From Oxalobacteraceae bacterium (GTDB lineage Bacteria > Pseudomonadota > Gammaproteobacteria > Burkholderiales > Burkholderiaceae_D): a DNA stretch of 64,000 nucleotides. Where the stretch lies: the NCBI GenBank assembly GCA_027490725.1, contig JAIXXN010000035.1, positions 28,628-92,627 of the forward strand. The letters run 5' to 3'. Shown here piece after piece: positions 7,988 to 19,501 of the stretch (position 1 is its first letter; each line of letters starts with the position of its first letter). The notes below the pieces were generated by a model, which ran no database searches, was not told where the DNA came from, and was given only the letters and a program-made list of their open reading frames with translations. A program made the position numbers and the translations under genes.

Positions 7988-10135
7988 TTACACGGAATCC
8001 ATCACCCGCGCTGGTGCGCCGGCGACTAAACTGGTACTGCCACGGGCGGGCAGCAGTATTTCAAACGTCGTTCCGGCTTTACCGGAACGGCAGGTAATCA
8101 TGCCCTGCATCTTCTTCACCAGACTATGCACGATCGACAGGCCCAGACCATGGTGGGCGCCATCTTTACCGCTGCGTACCGGCGAGAACAGATTCGCCAG
8201 CACCTCGGTCGACAGTCCGGGACCGGTGTCGCTGACCACCAGTTCCAGATACAGCTTGCGCTCGCGGTTGACATGACCGCGATTGGAAATTTCGATCTTG
8301 CCGCCACCGGCGAGTGCTTCGACAGCATTCTTGATCAGGTTGACGAGGATCTGCTTCAGCATATCGGCGTCGCCGTCGATTTCGGCCGGTTCTTCCTGCA
8401 TGCGCACTACGATCTGCACCGAAGCCGGTACGAAGTCGGTGGCGCGGAACAGGCGCAGCACGTCTTCTACCACCCGTGCCACATCGGTGACGCGCGCCGT
8501 TTCGGTCGGCTGCAGATCGGCCAGACCGTTAATCAGCTGGCCCACCCGGTCGATTTCTTCGTTCAGGATCGACATCTCGCCGACCACCGGTTCACGCTTG
8601 GCCAGTTTCCCGTCCAGCACCGACAGATAGTTCTTGATGATCGACAGAGGATTGTTCACTTCGTGCACCACACGGCGCGACGCTTCGCGGTATTCCTCGG
8701 CCACATGGGCGATCTGGCGCTTGGCGTAACCGCGCTCGCTGATCGCCGTTTCCAGCGCCACCGCAGCTTGCGTACCATACGACTGCAGGAAGCGTTCACG
8801 CTTGCTGTAGCTGGCCATCTGCCAGGCCGGTGCGCCACCGATCAGCAGCGCCAGACAGTTATGGTTAGTCACCAGTGGCAGACACACCATGCCTTCGCTA
8901 CCGAGCATGCGGAACAGCTGTTCTTCCGCCACATTCAGGTCCGGCGCATGGCGGCTCACATAGGTCAGCTTGCCATCCAGCGCGGCGGCAGCCACCACCC
9001 CGCCCTTGTTCAGAGGGATACTGAATTCGGCCAGTCGCTGCTGCTGCTCACCGGTCGCCACGCCATGCAGGGCATGACCCGTCGGATCGGCCATCAGCAC
9101 CACGGCATTTTCGAAATCGAACAGGATGCGTGCCGAGCGTGCAATCGATTCCAGCAGCCCCGCTTCGCCCTGCTGGCGTGCAAAGGTCTGCCCCATTTCC
9201 GACACCAGCACCATATTGCGCACTTCTTCGGAGAGGCGCTGCTGCACTGGATCGACCATCGGTGGCGCATAGGCCGCCGGGGTAGGAATATCGTCGGCAC
9301 CGCTTAAGTCGATGCCCAGATAGGCGGCCGATTTTTCTACCTGACGCGCCGCGTTATGGCTGATCTGCTCGAGGGCCTCGCCATCGAGACCGCACAACTG
9401 CGCCGCCTCGTCGATGGCCGGGTCTTCGTCACGGTGGAAACACAGCAGATGCGCCAGGCGCACGGTGCGGATCAGCGGATGGGCCGATTCCAGCCGCGCC
9501 AGCGGTTCGTGGTGATATAGGACGCTATCGGCAAGGAAGGAGTCCAGATGCCAGCGTTCGATCAGCCAGGCGCCCGCTTCCGAGTGGGTAATCTGCAGGG
9601 TGCGTTGTTCGACGGCGCACAGCGCTTCGTCGTCGCGCGCCATGAAGTTAAACGCGTATTCTTTGGGGGCGGTGGCCAGCAGGGCCAGTCGCCCGACGTT
9701 GTGCAGCAAACCGGCCAGATAGGCCTCTTCGACGTGCGGATAGTCCATGCACTTGGCGATTTCGCGCGCGATCACCGCCGTCGTCAGGGAACCTTTCCAG
9801 AAACCGCGCAAATCGGTGCTGCCAGAGTGGGGGAAGCTATTAAAGGTCTGGAATACCGACTCGCTGATCACCAGCGTCTTGATCATGTCGGTGCCGAGTG
9901 ACACCAGCGACTGTTCCAGCCCCACGGCGCGCGAACCGCGGTGGTAGGCCGAACTATTGGCAACCGTCAGAATCTTGCTGGTCATTGCCGCATCTTTGGC
10001 GATCAGCGCAGCCAGCTCGGGCATGCCTGCATCGTCAGCCTGCAAGTGCTCGATCAGCTTGATCAGAATCTGCGGCATGGCCGGCAGACGCGCGATCAGC
10101 AAACGATTGCGAATATCTTGGTCAGGTTGATGCAT
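7988..10135 (-). CDS. HDOD-GAF-histidine kinase hybrid sensor
   Basis: A 715-residue cytoplasmic sensor kinase with no membrane segment. An HDOD domain fills about residues 10-265 (LPAMPQILIKLIEHL at the start). A GAF-like domain follows at about 320-460. The kinase core has the H-box HEVNNPLSIIKNYL (about 490-503), the N-box ILVNLIKNAVEAL, the G1 box SDTGPGLS and the G2 box GLGLSIVHSL. It is the first gene of the operon with the REC-PAS-GGDEF-EAL protein and the Sel1 protein, so it probably phosphorylates that receiver. HDOD proteins are often tied to stress and motility signalling. The signal sensed is unknown. Confidence 0.9.
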   Translation of the reverse strand: MHQPDQDIRNRLLIARLPAMPQILIKLIEHLQADDAGMPELAALIAKDAAMTSKILTVANSSAYHRGSRAVGLEQSLVSLGTDMIKTLVISESVFQTFNSFPHSGSTDLRGFWKGSLTTAVIAREIAKCMDYPHVEEAYLAGLLHNVGRLALLATAPKEYAFNFMARDDEALCAVEQRTLQITHSEAGAWLIERWHLDSFLADSVLYHHEPLARLESAHPLIRTVRLAHLLCFHRDEDPAIDEAAQLCGLDGEALEQISHNAARQVEKSAAYLGIDLSGADDIPTPAAYAPPMVDPVQQRLSEEVRNMVLVSEMGQTFARQQGEAGLLESIARSARILFDFENAVVLMADPTGHALHGVATGEQQQRLAEFSIPLNKGGVVAAAALDGKLTYVSRHAPDLNVAEEQLFRMLGSEGMVCLPLVTNHNCLALLIGGAPAWQMASYSKRERFLQSYGTQAAVALETAISERGYAKRQIAHVAEEYREASRRVVHEVNNPLSIIKNYLSVLDGKLAKREPVVGEMSILNEEIDRVGQLINGLADLQPTETARVTDVARVVEDVLRLFRATDFVPASVQIVVRMQEEPAEIDGDADMLKQILVNLIKNAVEALAGGGKIEISNRGHVNRERKLYLELVVSDTGPGLSTEVLANLFSPVRSGKDGAHHGLGLSIVHSLVKKMQGMITCRSGKAGTTFEILLPARGSTSLVAGAPARVMDSV

Positions 10136-10178
10136 CGTATCTGGCGGTTGTTTGGGCCGGGAAATATTGTCTAAAAAA

Positions 10179-10184
10179 ATTATA
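10179..10184 (-). promoter_or_regulatory. Candidate -10 box of the HDOD kinase operon
   Basis: A perfect TATAAT on the minus strand lies 44-49 bp before the kinase start. The -35 is poor, so an activator may be needed. A perfect inverted repeat further upstream (ATTCAA, 4 bp, TTGAAT at 10230-10245) is a possible regulator site. Confidence 0.4.
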
Positions 10185-10272
10185 CTAACATAAACCGATA
10201 CACAAAATTTACGGCCGGTAGGATTTCTGATTCAACTAATTGAATTTCGCGCCGTTAATCCTAAGTTGAGCG

Positions 10273-10712
10273 TTATTGCTCCGGATGGCGTAGTAGCATG
10301 CTCCGGTAATTGTGGGCCGTCAACCACAAAACGAGAGCAGAGACACTAAATGCCGTTTGTCCTAAAGCTAAGTAGAGTGGCGATTGTGATAAGTACGGCG
10401 CCACCAGTCCGGCCACGATAGCGCCCAGCAGTGTGGTGGCAAAGGATTGACAGGATGCTACCGTCCCGCGCAAATGGGGGAAAGATCCAGCGCCAGCAAG
10501 GTCGCGCCGGGCGCCACCAGCGACATGCCGAAGGTGTACACGAACAGTGGCAGCACCGACCAGGGCAGCGCCGCCGGATACCAGAAGTGATAGGCCAGAT
10601 TCGCCAGCGTGGCCGAAATCAGCAAACCGAAGCCCATGCCAATCTGTCGCGAAAAAGCCATACGGCCGGCAATCCGGTTGGCCGTCAGGGCGCCGGATGA
10701 CACGAAGGGGGC
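10273..10712 (-). pseudogene. Remnant of a Bcr/CflA-type MFS drug exporter
   Basis: Two frames together give the C-terminal part of a Bcr/CflA-like major facilitator. The upstream frame (10458-10712) reads APFVSSGALTANRIAGR and continues to LLALDL. The downstream frame (10273-10473) reads RGTVASCQSFATTLLGA to the end. One missing base near 10481-10483, where the T-run of a LFPHLRG codon stretch is short, breaks the frame. The N-terminal half is absent: homology starts right after the stop of the RNA methyltransferase gene, so a deletion has fused the two. The product cannot transport. A sequencing error could explain the frameshift but not the missing half. Confidence 0.7.
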
Positions 10713-11915
10713 TTATTCCGCTTTCGGCTTGGCCGCTTCGCGACGGTTAAAGCCGGCCACCATATCGAAGCGGAACAGACGGCATTCCAGCGCACCGTTG
10801 AAGAATGGCGTTTTGCGCGCTTCTTTCAGGCGCAGCAGCTTAGGCAGACCCAGATCGGCAGTGAACAGGAACACCGTCCAGCCGGCAAAGCGCTGCTTGA
10901 GGGTGGTGCTCAGGGCCGAGTAGAAACTGGTCGCCAGTTCGTCTTCCGGCAGCGAGCTATCGCCACGCACGCCGATCCGCTCGCCATACGGCGGGTTGGT
11001 CAGCAGGATGCCCGGCTGTTCGGTCGGCGCTTTGACTTCCTGCGCTTCGATCTGCTTGAGTGGCACGTCGAACAGAATTCCGGCGCAACGCAGGTTGTGG
11101 CGGGTCATTGCGACCATGTCACCGGAAATGTCGGAGCCGAAGATGGTCGGGGTTTCCGGCAGCGGGTTGGCCTTGATGGCGTTCTTCATGGCCTGCCATG
11201 GTGCCGGATCGAAGTCATTGAAGGCTTCGAAGGCAAAACGGCGGCGTGCGCCCGGCGGAATCCCCTGCACCATCTGCGCTGCTTCGCACAGAATGGTACC
11301 GGAACCGCACATCGGGTCGAACAGCGGCATGCCCGGCTTCCAGCCAGCCACGCGCAGCAGGCCGGCGGCCAGATTTTCGCGCAATGGTGCATCACCGGTC
11401 TCTTCACGCCAGCCGCGCTTGAACAGTGCTTCGCCCGAAGTATCGAGGTAGATGGTGAACTGGTGTGCGTCGAGGAAGCCGACGATGCGCATATCCGGTT
11501 CACGGGTGTTCACCGACGGACGCTTGTCGAACTGGTCGCGGAAGCGGTCGCAGATCGCATCCTTGATTTTCAGCGTGGTGAATTCCAGACTTTTCAGTGG
11601 CGATTTCACTGCCGTGACGTCTACGCGGATAGTGTGATCGTAAGTGAACCAGTCTTCCCACTGCTGCGCCAGCGTCAGATCGTAGATATCGTTTTCGTTC
11701 TTGTAGCCGGTGACGGCCATGCGCATTAGCACCCGCGAAGCAATCCGCGAATGCAGGTTGATACGGTATGAATCAATCAGATCACCGGAGCAGTGCACAC
11801 CGCCCGGAACCTGATTGTGTACTTTCATGGTGCTGCTGCCCTGCGCGATTTCGCCCAGTTCTTCGGCCAGTGCCGCTTCCATGCCGCGCGGGCATGGGCA
11901 AAAATAGGATGCCAT
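10713..11915 (-). CDS. rlmL: THUMP-domain class I RNA methyltransferase (RlmL-like)
   Basis: A 400-residue SAM-dependent methyltransferase with an N-terminal THUMP RNA-binding region (about residues 45-155) and a Rossmann methyltransferase domain. Motif I is FDPMCGSGTILCEAA (about 199-213). The catalytic motif LLTNPPYGERIG (about 306-317) is of the NPPY type used for N2-guanine methylation. It matches the N-terminal half of E. coli RlmKL, which makes m2G2445 in 23S rRNA; the RlmK half is absent, as is usual in this group. AAAGGT precedes the ATG. Exact target is by analogy. The last codons are followed immediately by a decayed MFS gene. Confidence 0.85.
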   Translation of the reverse strand: MASYFCPCPRGMEAALAEELGEIAQGSSTMKVHNQVPGGVHCSGDLIDSYRINLHSRIASRVLMRMAVTGYKNENDIYDLTLAQQWEDWFTYDHTIRVDVTAVKSPLKSLEFTTLKIKDAICDRFRDQFDKRPSVNTREPDMRIVGFLDAHQFTIYLDTSGEALFKRGWREETGDAPLRENLAAGLLRVAGWKPGMPLFDPMCGSGTILCEAAQMVQGIPPGARRRFAFEAFNDFDPAPWQAMKNAIKANPLPETPTIFGSDISGDMVAMTRHNLRCAGILFDVPLKQIEAQEVKAPTEQPGILLTNPPYGERIGVRGDSSLPEDELATSFYSALSTTLKQRFAGWTVFLFTADLGLPKLLRLKEARKTPFFNGALECRLFRFDMVAGFNRREAAKPKAE

Positions 11916-11992
11916 AGGTGTACCTTTTGTCCGTTAAAAAATTCGCGCCGTCCCAGCCGGCGCGTTGCTGTTGTTAATCCGATCCGATCAGA

Positions 11993-12409
11993 TTAGAAGG
12001 GCTTCAGCACCACCAGCAGCACGATGGCCAGCATCATGAATACCGGCAGTTCGTTAAACACACGGAACCACTTGTGGCTGCGGGTGTTGACGCCGTTCTC
12101 GAATTTGCGCAGCAGCGGGCCGCAGGCGTGGTGGTAACCCACCAGCAGCGCCACGAAGAACAGCTTGGCGTGCAGCCAGTGCGGCATGTGCCAGCCGTAC
12201 TGCATGTAGATCAGGATGGCACCGAACACCACGGCGAACACGGCGATCCACATCGAAAAACGATACAGCTTGCGCGCCATGGTCAGCAAACGCTGGGTCG
12301 CCACATCATTGGTTTCCATCGCCAGATTCACGAAGATGCGCGGCAGGTAGAACACGCCGGCCATCCACGAGATCACGAAAAAGATGTGCAGTGCTTTCAT
12401 CCAGAGCAT
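11993..12409 (-). CDS. hemJ: HemJ-type protoporphyrinogen IX oxidase
   Basis: A 138-residue integral membrane protein with four predicted helices. It has the HemJ/UPF0093 pattern: LHIFFVISWMAGVFYLPRIFV at the start, with a conserved His at 8 and Arg at 24, a MARKLYRF stretch in the middle, and HAKLFFVALL with a conserved Lys. HemJ oxidises protoporphyrinogen IX to protoporphyrin IX in haem synthesis in organisms that lack HemG or HemY. The family can also be called CopD-like. It starts 8 bp after proA with AGGA upstream and probably ends the leuS-lptE-holA-proA transcription unit. Confidence 0.85.
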   Translation of the reverse strand: MLWMKALHIFFVISWMAGVFYLPRIFVNLAMETNDVATQRLLTMARKLYRFSMWIAVFAVVFGAILIYMQYGWHMPHWLHAKLFFVALLVGYHHACGPLLRKFENGVNTRSHKWFRVFNELPVFMMLAIVLLVVLKPF

Positions 12410-12417
12410 AGGAGTTC

Positions 12418-13689
12418 CTAGTTACGTACTTCACCGTGGCCGAATACCACGTATTTCAGCGAAGTCAGGCCTTCCAGACCGACCGGGCCGCGCGCATGCA
12501 GCTTGTCGTTGGAGATACCGATTTCCGCCCCCAGACCATACTCGAAACCATCGGCAAAGCGGGTCGACGCATTCACCATCACCGACGAGGAATCGACTTC
12601 CCGCAGGAAGCGCATAGCGTCGCTATAGTTCTCGGTGATGATCGCTTCGGTGTGCTTGGACGAATAGTGGTTGATGTGTTCCATTGCCTCATCGATGCCG
12701 TCGACGATTTTCACCGACAGGATGGCAGCCAGATATTCGGTCGACCAGTCTTCTTCCGTTGCCGCCACCAGATGCGGGTAGCCGGCGGCCTGCAGCAACG
12801 CCAGCGCTTCCGCATCGGCCCGCAGCTCGACCTGCTTGGTCGCATACAGCTGCGCCAGTTGCGGCAGCACGTCCGCCGCAATGGCACGCGCGATCAGCAG
12901 CGTTTCCATGGTGTTGCAGGTGCCGTAACGGTGGCACTTGGCGTTAAACGCAATCTTCACAGCCTTCTCGAGGTCGGCCTGGGCGTCGATGTAAACGTGG
13001 CAGATACCATCCAGATGTTTAATCATTGGCACCGTCGCTTCAGCGATCAGGCGCGCAATCAGGCTCTTGCCGCCGCGCGGCACAATCACGTCCACATATT
13101 GCGGCATGGTGATCAGCGCGCCAACCGCAGCGCGGTCAGTGGTATCGACCACCTGCACGGCTTCGGCCGGCAGACCGGCACCCTGCAAGCCTTCGCGCAC
13201 CAGTTGCGCCAGCGCGCGATTGCAATGAATTGCTTCCGAACCGCCGCGCAGAATCGTCGCGTTGCCACTCTTGATGCACAGACCGGCCGCATCCACCGTC
13301 ACATTCGGACGCGATTCGTAAATGATGCCGATCACGCCCAGCGGTACGCGCATCTGCCCGACCTGGATACCGGACGGGCGGAATTTCATTCCGGAGATTT
13401 CACCGATCGGGTCCGCCAGCGCCACGATCTGGCGCAGCCCTTCGACCATGGTGTTAATGGCTTGGTCCGACAATGCCAGCCGGTCCAGCATGGCCGGCGC
13501 CAGTCCGCTGGCCGCAGCGGCGTCCATATCGAGCTGGTTGGCAGCGCGCAGTTGCGCCGCATCGCGCTCGATGGCGTCGGCAATCAGCGTCAGAGCGCGG
13601 TTGCGGGTGGCGCTATCGGCACGGGCCATGGCGCGCGATGCGGTGCGCGCCTGCTGGCCCAGTTGTTCCATGTAATGCTTGATATCCAT
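12418..13689 (-). CDS. proA: Gamma-glutamyl phosphate reductase
   Basis: Second enzyme of proline synthesis, reducing gamma-glutamyl phosphate to glutamate semialdehyde with NADPH. At 423 residues it is of normal family length. The aldehyde-dehydrogenase-like fold is recognisable: [16 protein letters not shown] (about residues 118-133), [13 protein letters not shown] (about 141-153), the catalytic Cys region [15 protein letters not shown] (about 258-272) and the C-terminal [17 protein letters not shown]. It starts 19 bp downstream of holA. A second possible start is the Met at residue 7. Confidence 0.96.
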   Translation of the reverse strand: MDIKHYMEQLGQQARTASRAMARADSATRNRALTLIADAIERDAAQLRAANQLDMDAAAASGLAPAMLDRLALSDQAINTMVEGLRQIVALADPIGEISGMKFRPSGIQVGQMRVPLGVIGIIYESRPNVTVDAAGLCIKSGNATILRGGSEAIHCNRALAQLVREGLQGAGLPAEAVQVVDTTDRAAVGALITMPQYVDVIVPRGGKSLIARLIAEATVPMIKHLDGICHVYIDAQADLEKAVKIAFNAKCHRYGTCNTMETLLIARAIAADVLPQLAQLYATKQVELRADAEALALLQAAGYPHLVAATEEDWSTEYLAAILSVKIVDGIDEAMEHINHYSSKHTEAIITENYSDAMRFLREVDSSSVMVNASTRFADGFEYGLGAEIGISNDKLHARGPVGLEGLTSLKYVVFGHGEVRN

Positions 13690-13708
13690 CGTGAATGCTT
13701 TCGCTGTG

Positions 13709-14725
13709 CTAACCGCGCGCGACGTTCAGTGCCAGTTGCAGCATCGCGTCCCACGCGTCGCCGGCATGCGCTTTGGCGCGCAAACCCTTGATCATCTTGT
13801 CGACCTGCGCCGCGTCCTGCATCGCCGCTTCCAGCGTGGCGAGCGAAATGCGGCGTAGCGCCGGCTCCATCATGCGTTCTTTCGGGCCCCAGATGCGGTA
13901 CTCCTTGAGCAGCGCACCAAGTGGCCGGCCCTGCGCCATGCCTGCCTTGAGTTTGAGCAGCGTGCGGATTTCTTCCGTCACGGCCCATAACACCAGCGGC
14001 AGCGCTTCGCCTTCGCCCTGCAAGCCTTCCAGCATGCGCACCAGCCGTGCCGGATCACCGGACAGCATCGCTTCACTGAGTTTGAACACGTCGTAACGCG
14101 CCACATTCAGCACAGCATCGTGCACCTGCTCGTAGGTCAGCTTGCCCGGCTCGTGCAGCAAGGCCAGTTTCTGTATCTCCTGATGGGCCGCCAACAGATT
14201 GCCTTCCACGCGATCGGCGATGAAATCGATACTCTGCCGGTCAGCGCTCTGCCCTTGTGCGGCAAGGCGCTGGCCTATCCAATTGGGTAACTGGGTCCGT
14301 TCCACCTGGGCGATGTCGATATACACCGCCGCCTGTTGCAGGCTGGCGACCCACGCCGCCTTCTGCGTCTGCCAGTCCAGCTTAGGCAGAGTAATCAGGG
14401 TCAGGTTGTCGGGACTCAGGTCTTGCACATAATTCTGTAATGCCGCGCCACCATCCTTGCCCGGCTTACCGGTGGGGATGCGCAGCTCGATCAGCTTCTT
14501 GTCACCGAACAGCGACAGCGCCTGATTGGCGGCCAGCAGTTCGCCCCATTTGAAGCTGCGTTCCACGGTCAGCACGTCGCGCTCGGAATAGCCTTGCGCG
14601 CGCGCGGCACGACGGATCTTGTCCGCCGCTTCCAGTGCCAGCAAATGCTCGTCGCTGGTAATCACGTACAGCTGCGCCAGCGATTTGCTTAAATGGCCGT
14701 CCAGTGCCTCTAGCCGCAATTGCAT
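13709..14725 (-). CDS. holA: DNA polymerase III delta subunit
   Basis: Clamp-loader delta subunit, 338 residues, which opens the beta clamp during loading. Recognisable parts are [22 protein letters not shown] (N-terminal domain, about residues 17-38), [20 protein letters not shown] (about 71-90) and the three-domain length typical of HolA. It lies 8 bp after lptE, the usual lptE-holA pair of proteobacteria, and before proA. No ATPase P-loop is expected in delta and none is seen. Confidence 0.94.
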   Translation of the reverse strand: MQLRLEALDGHLSKSLAQLYVITSDEHLLALEAADKIRRAARAQGYSERDVLTVERSFKWGELLAANQALSLFGDKKLIELRIPTGKPGKDGGAALQNYVQDLSPDNLTLITLPKLDWQTQKAAWVASLQQAAVYIDIAQVERTQLPNWIGQRLAAQGQSADRQSIDFIADRVEGNLLAAHQEIQKLALLHEPGKLTYEQVHDAVLNVARYDVFKLSEAMLSGDPARLVRMLEGLQGEGEALPLVLWAVTEEIRTLLKLKAGMAQGRPLGALLKEYRIWGPKERMMEPALRRISLATLEAAMQDAAQVDKMIKGLRAKAHAGDAWDAMLQLALNVARG

Positions 14726-14733
14726 GGTAAGCC

Positions 14734-15291
14734 CTAGCGGCCAGCCGGCACGGAGATTTGTGGCGGCTTGATGGCGGCGATGCGGCGCATCATCTGCTGC
14801 ACCAGATCGGTCTGCATGTCCTTGTACAGCAGGGCTTCTTCCTGCTCTTTGGCCAGCAGCTGGGTTTCGTTAAAGTCGATCGGCCGGGTCAGCAGAATCT
14901 GGGTCGGTGCCAGCAGCTCGGCACCCTGACGATCCAGCACCCGGAACACGATGTTGTAGGACAGCAGATACTGGCGTACCCGACCATTGCTGTTCAGCGA
15001 CAGAATCGTCTTGGTACGGGTCTTTTCCGGATTGGTCAGCACTTCGATCACGCCATCCGCATCCTTGGCTGCCGCCACCACGGTGGTGCCGCCATTGGCG
15101 CGGATGTTGCGTTTCAAATCGATCGCCAGTGGCGATGCTTCCGGCAGGCCGACATACATCGTCGGGAACGGCAGCGTGTAATGGCCGCCATCGCCACGCA
15201 GGTGGAAGCCGCAAGCCGACAACGTCAGCGTCAGCGCAAGCAGCAGTCCCAGTGTCCGGCCAAGCCGGCGCCATGCCAGAGTCATCGTCAT
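14734..15291 (-). CDS. lptE: LPS-assembly lipoprotein LptE
   Basis: Outer-membrane lipoprotein of 185 residues that plugs the LptD barrel and helps insert lipopolysaccharide. It has a lipoprotein signal: an Arg-rich start, a Leu-rich core, and LSAC with Cys at about 27 followed by GFHLRG, the hallmark LptE start. The body includes NSNGRVRQYLLSYNI (about residues 99-113) and a C-terminal helix LVQQMMRRIAAI. A second in-frame ATG two codons in (15285) is possible. It follows leuS by 25 bp, the conserved leuS-lptE-holA order. Its partner lptD is at 32.7 kb. Confidence 0.93.
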   Translation of the reverse strand: MTMTLAWRRLGRTLGLLLALTLTLSACGFHLRGDGGHYTLPFPTMYVGLPEASPLAIDLKRNIRANGGTTVVAAAKDADGVIEVLTNPEKTRTKTILSLNSNGRVRQYLLSYNIVFRVLDRQGAELLAPTQILLTRPIDFNETQLLAKEQEEALLYKDMQTDLVQQMMRRIAAIKPPQISVPAGR

Positions 15292-15316
15292 AGTCGTATC
15301 TTTGTTTCCTTTGAAT

Positions 15317-17965
<2,649 letters not shown>

Positions 17966-18065
17966 CTACGGCCAGAATTGTCTAAGAACCGAACATTATA
18001 CCGTCACATGCCCCGCCTGAGCGGGTTGGCCGCGCACGCTGGCATCTGCGTGGCATACTGCGGCC

Positions 18066-18842
18066 ATGCACTACCGCGAATATCCTCCCCATCCGGCGCT
18101 GGCAGCCCATCTGGACTGCGTGTGGGCAGCGCAGGCGCCAGCCAGCGCGCAGCGCCACCGCGTGCTGCCGGACAACTGCGTCGACCTCCTCTGGCAGGAT
18201 GGCGGCCAGTGCGGTTTTGCGGTCGGGATGATGAGTAGCCCGATACTGGTGGCCAGCAGCGTCCCCTTGCGCACGCTGGCGGTGCGCTTCAGACCCGGCG
18301 CCGCCGGGCTATTCCTGCGCGCGCCCCTGCATGTGCTAACCGACCAGCGTGCCGATCTCGACCAGTTGTGGGGCCGCAGCGATGTCGAACGGCTGGCCGA
18401 CGCCCTGTGGGAGCGCGAGCGGCCGGAGCGCGCGCGCCTCGCCCTGATCGAAGCCATGCTGCTGCAACGGCTGCGCGCCGCACAGGCCGCCCCCGCCGCG
18501 GCGCTGCTGGCGCAGCGCCACGCGGAAGGACTGATCCGCTACGCACTGGGCGCACTGGAAAGCAGCGACGGTGGCCTGCGCATTGCCGATCTGGCAACAC
18601 AACTCGGTGTCACGCGCCAGCACATGGCTAGCCTGTTCCGCCAGCACGTGGGCCTGTCGCCCAAGTTGTATGCGCGCATCTGCCGCTTTCGCCGCGCTAC
18701 GGCGACGCTACAGCAGACCCGCGCGCCGGACTGGTCGCAACTGGCGCTCGATTGCGGTTACTTTGACCAGTCGCACCTGATCCACGATTTCCAGCAGTTC
18801 GCGGGCAGCGCGCCACAGCACTTCCTGCGCCACACTGACTAA
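18066..18842 (+). CDS. AraC-family transcriptional regulator
   Basis: A 258-residue regulator. The C-terminal AraC/XylS DNA-binding domain has two helix-turn-helix units: RIADLATQLGVTRQHMASLFRQ (about residues 176-197) and WSQLALDCGYFDQSHLIHDF (about 225-244), with the family ending GSAPQHFLRH. The N-terminal half (HPALAAHLDCVWAA, VLPDNCVDLLW, RFRPGAAGLFL) resembles the DUF6597-type ligand domain found in many short AraC regulators. The effector is not known. It is upstream of and co-oriented with the VOC protein gene, with a 10-bp tandem array in the gap. The array could be a target for it or another regulator (inference). Confidence 0.88.
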   Translation: MHYREYPPHPALAAHLDCVWAAQAPASAQRHRVLPDNCVDLLWQDGGQCGFAVGMMSSPILVASSVPLRTLAVRFRPGAAGLFLRAPLHVLTDQRADLDQLWGRSDVERLADALWERERPERARLALIEAMLLQRLRAAQAAPAAALLAQRHAEGLIRYALGALESSDGGLRIADLATQLGVTRQHMASLFRQHVGLSPKLYARICRFRRATATLQQTRAPDWSQLALDCGYFDQSHLIHDFQQFAGSAPQHFLRHTD

Positions 18843-18897
18843 TTCCCAGCTTCCATTTTTACAATCGCCGGAGCTTGGGCTGTGCCAAGATAGCGTT

Positions 18898-18987
18898 TTC
18901 GATAATCTTCACTAATCCGTACTATTCCACACTAGTAGTCACTAATAGTCACTGATCTTCACTAATATTTACTAATCTTCAATCACC
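18898..18987. repeat. Nine-copy degenerate tandem array with 10-bp period
   Basis: The gap between the AraC gene and the VOC gene consists of nine consecutive 10-bp units. Consensus is TTCACTAATC; copies 2, 4, 5, 6, 7 and 8 differ from it by 0-2 or 3 bases, while copies 3 (CGTACTATTC) and 9 (TTCAATCACC) are more diverged. The array ends about 15 bp before the VOC start codon and so covers its promoter region. No known repeat family is recognised. Confidence 0.8.
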
Positions 18988-19001
18988 TTCGGGAGCACAG
19001 C

Positions 19002-19367
19002 ATGATCAAGGGTTTGCGCACAGCGATCTATCCGGTAGCCGATCTGGCCGCCGCCAAAGCATGGTACGCCAGCGTGTTCGGCGTGGCGCCGTATTTCGAC
19101 CAGCCTTTCTATGTGGGCTTTTCGGTAGGCGGCTTTGAACTGGGCCTGCTCCCGGATGGCACCCCGGGCGCCACCGGCAGCACGGTCTACTGGGGCGTCG
19201 ATGACCTTGATGCCGAAGTGGCACGTATCCTGGCACTGGGCGCCACCCTGCAGGGGGCGATTCAGGACGTCGGCGGCGGCATCCGCACCGCAGAACTGGG
19301 CGACCCGGATGGCAATCTGCTTTGCCTGATCGACAATCCGCACTTCGATCCGGCCGCGGTACGCTAA
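19002..19367 (+). CDS. VOC (glyoxalase/bleomycin-resistance fold) protein
   Basis: A single-domain VOC protein of 121 residues. It has the usual YPVADLAAAKAWYASVFG start (about residues 10-27), a middle VYWGVDDLDAEVARILALG (about 62-80) and the C-terminal ELGDPDGNLLCLID, which carries the late metal-ligand region. VOC proteins bind a metal and act on small electrophiles or antibiotics; the substrate here cannot be read from sequence. GGAG lies 8 bp before the ATG. It is flanked on both sides by short tandem repeats and follows an AraC regulator, so a regulator-enzyme pair is plausible. Confidence 0.85.
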   Translation: MIKGLRTAIYPVADLAAAKAWYASVFGVAPYFDQPFYVGFSVGGFELGLLPDGTPGATGSTVYWGVDDLDAEVARILALGATLQGAIQDVGGGIRTAELGDPDGNLLCLIDNPHFDPAAVR

Positions 19368-19379
19368 GCGCTGTCAGCT

Positions 19380-19437
19380 TAGTCACTGCATAGTCACTGC
19401 ATAGTCACTGAACACCGCCTGAAGCATGGATTCAGGC
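19380..19437. repeat. Three-copy 11-bp tandem repeat followed by a hairpin
   Basis: TAGTCACTGCA occurs twice exactly and a third time as TAGTCACTGAA (19380-19412), just after the VOC gene. A hairpin follows (GCCTGAA, 7-base loop, TTCAGGC at 19417-19437) with only a short T-run, so a weak terminator at best. The core AGTCACT is shared with units of the upstream array at 18938-18957. Confidence 0.7.
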
Positions 19438-19501
19438 TTGCAGCGGCGGTGCGGCGTGGCTTGTGGCAGAATACCGGCCTTAAAGAATAAAGAGGTCGCC
19501 C

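Noticed and set aside
10136..10272. tRNA gene in the gap after the HDOD operon
   Set aside because: No TTC-loop or acceptor-stem pairing is present; the gap holds a -10 box and a short palindrome only. No other gap in the window yielded a tRNA on inspection.
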